A stretch of 24,762 nt of DNA from Symbiodinium natans (taxonomy: Eukaryota; Sar; Dinophyceae; Suessiales; Symbiodiniaceae). A model generated the notes under the pieces. The model saw only the letters and a program-made list of their open reading frames with translations, ran no database searches and had not been told where the DNA came from. Positions 19,143-24,762 of this stretch are shown here, piece after piece (the first letter of the stretch is position 1; the number at the start of each line of letters is the position of its first letter). The stretch covers positions 609,374 through 634,135 of the forward strand of contig CAJNDS010002098.1 of the NCBI GenBank assembly GCA_905221605.1. The letters are read 5' to 3'. A program made the position numbers and the translations under genes.

Positions 19143-19715
19143 CTAAGCCAAAAGCCACCGAACAACTGTGCTCTTAAGGAAGGACAAGGAGGAGAAGCTG
19201 CGTGAACGCTCCGCCCTGGCACTGCTCTGCGGCTGCGCTGGGGTCCCGGCTGGCGAGAGATAGGGGGGAGACGATGATGATGCCTCCTTTTGGGTTTCCT
19301 TGGGTTTCCTTGGATTTCTTTGGGTTTCCTCTTGTCTTGGCTTTCCTCTTGGGTTTCCTTTTGCAGCAACTTTTCTCTGTCGGACTCTGGAGACTGCGGA
19401 GCGGGACCAAGCGGTTCTTGCTTTTGCAGTAGCTTTCAGAGCTTGATGATCCCCGCCTTACCTCCGGAAGTCTGGGTGAAAACTGTCATGTGGTGGACCG
19501 GCTGGGCCTGGCCAGAAGAGTAATGTGGGACTGAGGAGTGATGGCAATGATCTTGCGCCGAGGACCCGTAGAAGTACAACAGACAGAGGCTCCAGCACCT
19601 GGGGGGCCTGAAGTTCTTGTTGGAGCGAAACCGTGTCTGGGACAATCGAATGAATGTCTCCTGTTTGCGAACAGCACCGCTCCGAACGCCTGACAATGCC
19701 GTCTTCATCAAGCAT
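19143..19715 (-). CDS. candidate two-exon gene, about 165 aa, function unknown
   Basis: Minus-strand exons 19715-19462 and 19386-19143 join in phase (254 + 244 nt = 166 codons with stop). An ATG at 19715-19713 opens MLDEDGIVRRSERCCSQTGD, followed by VPDTVSLQQELQAPQVLEP. The donor is a strong CCGGAG/GTAAGG and the acceptor is CCGCAGTCTCCAG, giving a 75-nt intron that removes the only in-frame stop (TAA at 19460-19458). Exon 2 is strongly basic and disordered-looking: RQRKVAAKGNPRGKPRQEET, then SPPYLSPAGTPAQPQSSARA, ending FLKSTVVRWLLA at a TAG. Its 3' half has high G/C at third positions. Exon 2 contains no usable start codon near its 5' end, so start-based ORF calling misses it. Upstream exons are possible. 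A plus-strand frame (19572-19871) overlaps exon 1. No family was recognised. Confidence 0.48.
19281..19360. repeat. short decamer array, TGGGTTTCCT
   Basis: TGGGTTTCCT units fall in a strict 10-bp register at 19291, 19301, 19311 (diverged) and 19321, and decay after that. The array lies inside exon 2 of the minus-strand model and supplies its NPR/KP/ETQ-type basic repeat. Confidence 0.85.
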
Positions 19716-22700
19716 GATGTCACACGCTTTCAAGCCCAAGGTACCAAGGAGCGCACGGACCCAAAAACCCACCGAAAAGAACAAGTGCGCACTTGGTTTC
19801 ACATGAGGTCGAAAGTGAATGCGACAGGCCGCATGCAACCGTTCGAGCTGTTTTCTGGCATTGTTTTATAGGGCTGCGGATAATTAAGGTACAATAAATG
19901 TTGCTGATTTTGATTTTCGCTTGAGAGCTGGACTTCGGGGTTCTAGTGTGCATGTTTAAAGTGCAGGAGTTTAGGGTTTGGACCCTTCCGCAGGGTTCCG
20001 AACGTGTTTATTCTGCTTTCTGAGGTTGCTGCTCTTGTGGACTTGCCTGGTCTGCTGCCAGAAATCCTGTCTTGTTTTCCGAAGTTGTCTGATTTTTCTG
20101 GCGCCTGAAGTTTCGGGGGGCGGGGGGGGGGGAGAAAGGGGGTTTCAAGGTCTTAAACTGTCACTCATAACGCGAAGGCACTTGAAGCATCCTTAAAGCT
20201 CCACTTTGCCCAACTCCGACCTCTGAGGTCCTTCGGTCTTTCGCCTGGGGCTGGAAGGTCCTGAGCCCTGGAGGCGCGTTTTGCAAAAGGGCTGAGATGC
20301 TGGTTGGACGTCTCTAGACTTTGGGTTCCTTCGTCTTGTACTTGCAACTACCTCGGCGGCCCGGGCCGTTGTTTGCGTGTTGGTGCGTATAGGGCTGCAT
20401 GTGCGAGAACGAACTTGACTTCGATAACAACGCGGTGCAGCTCAGCAGGTGCAGGGTTGTGCCCGACCTCAGAGGTCCTAGGAGATACCTTTGTGGATCT
20501 CCACACCTGCACATGCAGGCATCTCCTTACGTGCATTCTTCGTGGGGCTGTTTTTGGCTTTTTGGTTCGGCATCCTCGGATGGCGTTTTTTGATTGTTTG
20601 GTGGGGGGAAGAGACTCCGCTGCGCGAGATTCCGGGACGCGGGCTTTTTATGCTCCGGTTCATGGTTTGAGCGTTTGGCTCTTGGCTTAGGACTTAGCGT
20701 TTTATCCCTAAATCTCTACATTCCAAGCCTCAATGCCACGAGCCCCTTTCTCAAAAGCCTCTCTGCAAGGAGACCACAGTGTTGGAGGCTTCCACTGCCC
20801 CTACATCATGAGCATCGTGGCCTGGCCGAACTGCTCACCGCTGATCTTCACATGGTTCCATGAAAGTTCCGCGCATCCTGTCTGTTCGGCTTATGGACTT
20901 GACTCCCTTGTTGTGCGGAGTCTTGCCAAGCGTTAAGAATGCTCGATCCTCAGACGGGCAAACCGAGTTTGAGTGCATGTTGGAGAGGGGCTCGGAGTGC
21001 TCGAGCTCAGTGCCCATTCGTTCAATCTTGGAGTATCTGGAATACTTCACGTTTCTGCACCAGATGGGCCCAAACTCGAACAGCGTTTCGGCTTGATGTA
21101 GGAACTCTCGAGCCGTAGCCCTATGAACCAAAGCCTTGCTCAAGCCCTGATTCACCTCTCCAAACAGCCTGCTGCAAACATGTCCAAATTCAGAAGCAAA
21201 GGGTCCTTTGCTGGGAAGGTGCCGGCTCTGCTCAAGTTGGCAAAGGAGACGGCCCAGCCAGTGCGCTGGCTACCCAGAGAGTGCTTCGCGAAAGGCCGCA
21301 GGATCCTAAGGGTTTTACTCAAGCCTTCCTCAAGCAGGCCGCTTTGCATAAAGCGGCTGCACGTCCTCCTTGTCAGGTTGACCCACAAACTTCACATGAG
21401 AGTGCTCCAGCACCAGGCAGTTGCGGAAGCTTATTGAGCCGGAAGCGCAGAATTGGCACGATTGAACAATGGACCACGCTCATCCGACTACCCCAAACCG
21501 ATGTTCTCGAAGCCTTGCATGGAACACCTTGTGGCTGTAGCCCCATCTTTCGCCTGGCAAGACTTTTGTGAATAAGCCAAGCTAAGGCCTGTGGATGCTC
21601 TACTCGCTGCACCTAGGCATGCAGGCAGGAAACTTGCCTTTCGCTCTGAGGCTTTCGAGGTTTCTGTGATGTCTGTGTGTCCAGAAGGGACTCAAGCTCC
21701 CTCGGAGGGCGATGAAGGAGCTCCCCCGACAGTGAACTCCAATTGCTTCTTTGAGAATCCAACCATGTAAATGAATCAAATCCACCAACTTGATTCATTA
21801 ACAATGGATTGTTAGGAAAAGCACTAATGCCCATCCTTATTGTATATCTCATAACCAATATTCAAAAAACGGATATGCTGGAATCGTTTTTTAGACCGTC
21901 CCAAGTTGGACGAAGTTAGACTTTCTAAGACGCTCTACAAGAGGCTGCAGGCAGTGCCTTCATGCCGTTCATGAAGGACTCCCTGCGTCTGGCCGCTTCC
22001 TCAGAACTTCCGGCTTCGAGAAGCCGCGAATGCTGCTCTGATGGCTGGCTCCTTTAGCTTTTCAGGTTGACACAAACATCTGTGGCGTTTGGGAGAATTT
22101 ATTCCTTGCCAGGCTCCGTTATTCGCAGAAAGCTCCAGAAAAAGGGGCAAACTAGCTGCTTGGAGCACGGTGTCTCCGATCCCTTTCGAGGGTCGGCAGC
22201 ACGGGCTGCCCGTATCATCTAAAAGGCATAGTTTTGCACAGGGCGCAGCACTGTGAACCCCCCAAATGGCCGAGAAACGCTTGAAATGGTGGTTAGAGTC
22301 AGAGTGAAGGCCTCTAAAAACTCAGGTGGTGTGGGAATCTAGGTCAGCATTGCAGCATGGGAGGCTCGGCTGTGGATCCAGAATGCTCGGTTCACATCGG
22401 GGTTTGGGAGTAGCACTGAGTACGACCCGCCAAACAGGACATTCGGAAGCTTCCAGCATGAAGGGAGCCAGATCTCGCAATCTCTGAACCCAAGAGGCCC
22501 CTAAACTCTGAAACCTTCGCCACGAAGTTTTTTGTCACTAAGTGCACGTTGATCCTAAACACCTGCACACTCGATAGGGGCCCGCCCGCTTCCCGAGGCC
22601 ACTGCACATCTCCTGGCAGACTTCTTCGAGGCGCCCTTGGTTCTCTGGGCCTGGGGCCCAGGCGAACTGGGCCGACGTGGCCGGCATCCGCGAATCCCTT

Positions 22701-22726
22701 GAGGGAGTGAACCTAACGCAGCTACG
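19716..22726. other. unique sequence, no gene supported firmly
   Basis: Frames at 20835-21155 (minus, containing FLHQAETLFEFGPIWCRNVK) and 21123-21437 (plus, containing SKFRSKGSFAGKVPALLKLA) look protein-like, but each has an equally open frame on the other strand and no decisive splice sites. A G-run lies at 20116-20132. A locally AT-richer island with a hairpin sits at about 21755-21900. Confidence 0.35.
21770..21799. repeat. perfect 10-bp stem hairpin in an AT-richer island
   Basis: AATGAATCAA (21770-21779) and TTGATTCATT (21790-21799) flank a ten-base loop, ATCCACCAAC. Confidence 0.85.
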
Positions 22727-22821
22727 GAGTGGGTGGGGGCGCGTGGGATGCCGGGGTGGGGGTCCGGGGTGGGGGTGCGGGGTGGGGGAGGGTTTTGGTG
22801 TCCCCTGTACCGGGGGGGGGT
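22727..22821. repeat. G-rich CGGGGTGGGGGT repeats
   Basis: Several tandem GGGGTGGGGGT-like units (22754-22790) are flanked by further G-runs, including nine or more G near 22812. The plus strand has quadruplex-forming character (inference). Confidence 0.85.
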
Positions 22822-23712
22822 GCAAAGGGCTTTAGGCTTGGGGGAGGATTTGGAGGGTCGTTGTTGAGACTATGCAGGTTTGTCAATCACTTGTTCACAC
22901 ATCAGATCATGTGGCCAATCTGACCACTCTGCGAAGTGTCGCCTCATCAATCTCCAGCCGAAGGCTTTTCCATCCTGTCCATCTGAAGCTTTGGTGCCTG
23001 CACAAGTTGAAATCCATCATGTTGGTCCCGTTGTCTTGGAGGGTGCGGAGGGGGTTGGGGGCACGCCCGAATGATTTTTACGAAGCTCATAAAACGTGTC
23101 CTTTCCCAATATGACACATTGGGCTCTGCTCAGGATCCCCGTGGTGCCCTCATTCCTGTTTTCCAGGTGCTCGGCGGCTCCTAGTCAACTTTCCCTAGGT
23201 GTTCAAGCTGGAAGATTTGCAGATGGGAATCTAAACGTTGAAAACCCCTGGTTTGACCTTCAATCTGCCGCCAACAACCCCTGGTTTGGCAAAACCAAAC
23301 AGTGCATAATTCACAACCCTAAACCCTGACCGCTCCAACCAACAACCCCAGACCCTTTACCTCGAGCAAATGTGAACCCAGTGCCCGTGAATGCGAGGTT
23401 GTTCTGAAGTTGGACATAGGCCAGAGTTTGGTGCAGACTTGAAGAGTTTGAAGCCCAAAGGCCCTTGAAATCGCCCCCAGGCCCGAAGCCGCCCAAGCCG
23501 ACCCAAAAGCATTTTATGTGACGAAATGGTGAGACGCATTCACTGCAGAGATGCTGGAGAGTTCTCCGCACATCTTTCCTTGGGGGAGGGGAGGCAAGCC
23601 TCACCATCCACCCCAACACCTCTCGGGAGGGGGGTTCGGGTTCATTGCATTTGTAAGGTTTGGAGACCTTAGATATGCTACCCGACATGCCTAGAGCACT
23701 GTATTTTGTTAG
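22822..23712. other. unique sequence, no gene supported firmly
   Basis: Good-looking acceptors occur (CTGTTTTCCAG near 23166; CTTTCCCTAG near 23200, followed by VFKLEDLQMGI and a stop). The short open segments after them could not be joined into a credible model. One CCCTAAACCCTGA word lies near 23318. Confidence 0.35.
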
Positions 23713-24010
23713 CATGCCGAGGTCGTGGCGGAGCTGACAAATTCCGCCGCCATGGCCATGTCGAAGAGCGCAGGCATGGGGGGGGGGGGGGGGGGCAGGG
23801 GGGGGCAGGGGCTCATGGTTTGGGACATTGGAGCTGTAATGAGCTGCGTAATGTACAAGTTCTTTGTGCAAGACTCAGGTATGTGGGGCTTCAGGAAAGT
23901 ACATGAAGTAAGCAACACTTTCTCTCCCTTTTGTGTTGAACGTCTGTGCCATCAACCTTACAGCTGCACAGCGCAGAGCAGCCCAACTGCCTTTGAAATC
24001 ATTTCTCTGA
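23713..24010 (+). CDS. candidate exon pair with Gly run, function unknown
   Basis: Exon 23713-23878 follows ATTTTGTTAG and reads HAEVVAELTNSAAMAMSKSA. A polyglycine stretch encoded by a 17-G homopolymer comes next, then LMVWDIGAVMSCVMYKFFVQ. It ends at a good donor, ACTCAG/GTATGT, in phase 1. Exon 23964-24010 follows ATCAACCTTACAG, enters in the matching phase, reads AAQRRAAQLPLKSFL and stops at a TGA. The intron is 85 bp. The frame after the G-run depends on the exact homopolymer length, which is easily misread in assemblies. The upstream start is not seen. The minus strand of the first exon is also open (Pro-rich), so strand choice rests on the splice signals. Confidence 0.33.
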
Positions 24011-24762
24011 TCCTTCTGAAGTAAGCCGCCCTCACATTCAGAACGTGAGTGAAGTGTCCCAGGCGACGTGGATGCACGGGAGGAGCACCTGCGCGGGACA
24101 CAGAAGTCCGGGGTGACTTGGGTTTAGGGCCTCTTGGACCCAGGACAAGGTTCAGAGGCCCAAATCCATCTGAGAGCTACAAAAAAGGTTGGCGGGCATC
24201 TGGCGCGTCTTCCGGCACGTTGAGCACGTCCCTGCCTCAGGCAGCGATTTGCCAGGGCGAGGCCCTAAAGAGGTTGTAAACTTTGTTTTCTGCTCCTGCA
24301 GAGGTCTATGGTGTTCATATCTGTGTCCATGAGTTCATTCTGTTTCATACTTCGGGAGCCATGCCTTACATCACTTGTCAGCAGCCTTGATATGGATGCT
24401 TGTACACTTACAATTGCCCTGAACTGCCTTGAGGTGGCATGGAGCCAAAGCCCTTAAACTCGAAAGGTCCTACCCCGTAATCCCAAGCCCAGAACACTCA
24501 CAAACGGTTGTGAACAAGCGCTGAGGTACCCCCAAGCAGCGGCAACGCCTTCGCCATGGTGAGGGCAGAGGCCCTTGAGTTCAGAGTGACACGCTCGCAC
24601 TCTTCGAGCTCAGAAAGTAAATCACACGATCGACGCACTTTTGGCTCGACGTTCAGGGGGCGGCGGTAGGTGTGTCACTCTGCGCACTGCAACGAATTGC
24701 CAGTCAGGCGCGAGGCACGACCTGCCACCCCACAAATGTGAGCACAGAAGAAATGTGAGCCA
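24011..24762. other. unique sequence, no gene seen
   Basis: No frame here combines length, composition and splice borders well enough to report. Confidence 0.4.

Noticed and set aside
19893-19898. AATAAA after the plus-strand frame 19572-19871
   Set aside because: A six-base match is expected by chance, and the overlapping minus-strand model is better supported.
20835-21437. Protein-like frames on both strands
   Set aside because: Plus and minus readings are equally open and neither has decisive splice sites or a known domain.

Overview
This window reads as nuclear DNA of a eukaryote, most likely a dinoflagellate alga (Symbiodiniaceae or a relative). That assignment is inference. It rests on the absence of any long intact gene, on CCCTAAA-type telomere-like words scattered through moderately GC-rich unique sequence, on very large perfectly phased short tandem arrays, and on candidate exons that are short and bounded by GT-AG splice signals. 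There is no operon layout, no Shine-Dalgarno pattern, and no rRNA, tRNA, CRISPR or bacterial mobile element that I could recognise. No protein family was recognised with confidence.

Layout. 1-7130 is mostly unique sequence with a CAT/CAG microsatellite near 0.84-0.99 kb and plus-strand candidate exons at 87-427, 2790-2982, 4876-5228 and 5799-6585. 7135-14415 is a repeat island. In order it holds a telomere-like block, a C-rich 34-bp duplication, a 54-unit decamer array, AT-rich DNA, a second decamer array of about 23 units, a GTGA-type array, one gene-like stretch on the minus strand (9310-10152) bracketed by a 31-bp direct repeat, a GC-rich degenerate repeat with CGACAC palindromes, a GTGAATGGTGCG array, a GA microsatellite, foldback hairpins, about 2 kb of TTAATTAAAA-type DNA whose A/T strand bias flips near 13.35 kb, and short GC-rich repeats.

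14416-24762 returns to unique sequence. Its candidate exons are a Cys-rich plus-strand segment (16483-16929), a two-exon minus-strand model (19143-19715) and a plus-strand exon pair (23713-24010). A second telomere-like block lies at 18733-18817.

The candidate genes share no recognisable pathway, so no common function is proposed. All gene models come from reading frames, phase agreement and splice motifs read by eye. Long open frames are cheap in this base composition: several of the longest are clearly repeats or shadows, so coding confidence is kept at or below 0.5. The most solid observations are the structural ones: several sequence-unrelated tandem arrays with an exact 10-bp period, the strand-switching AT block, and the foldback hairpins.
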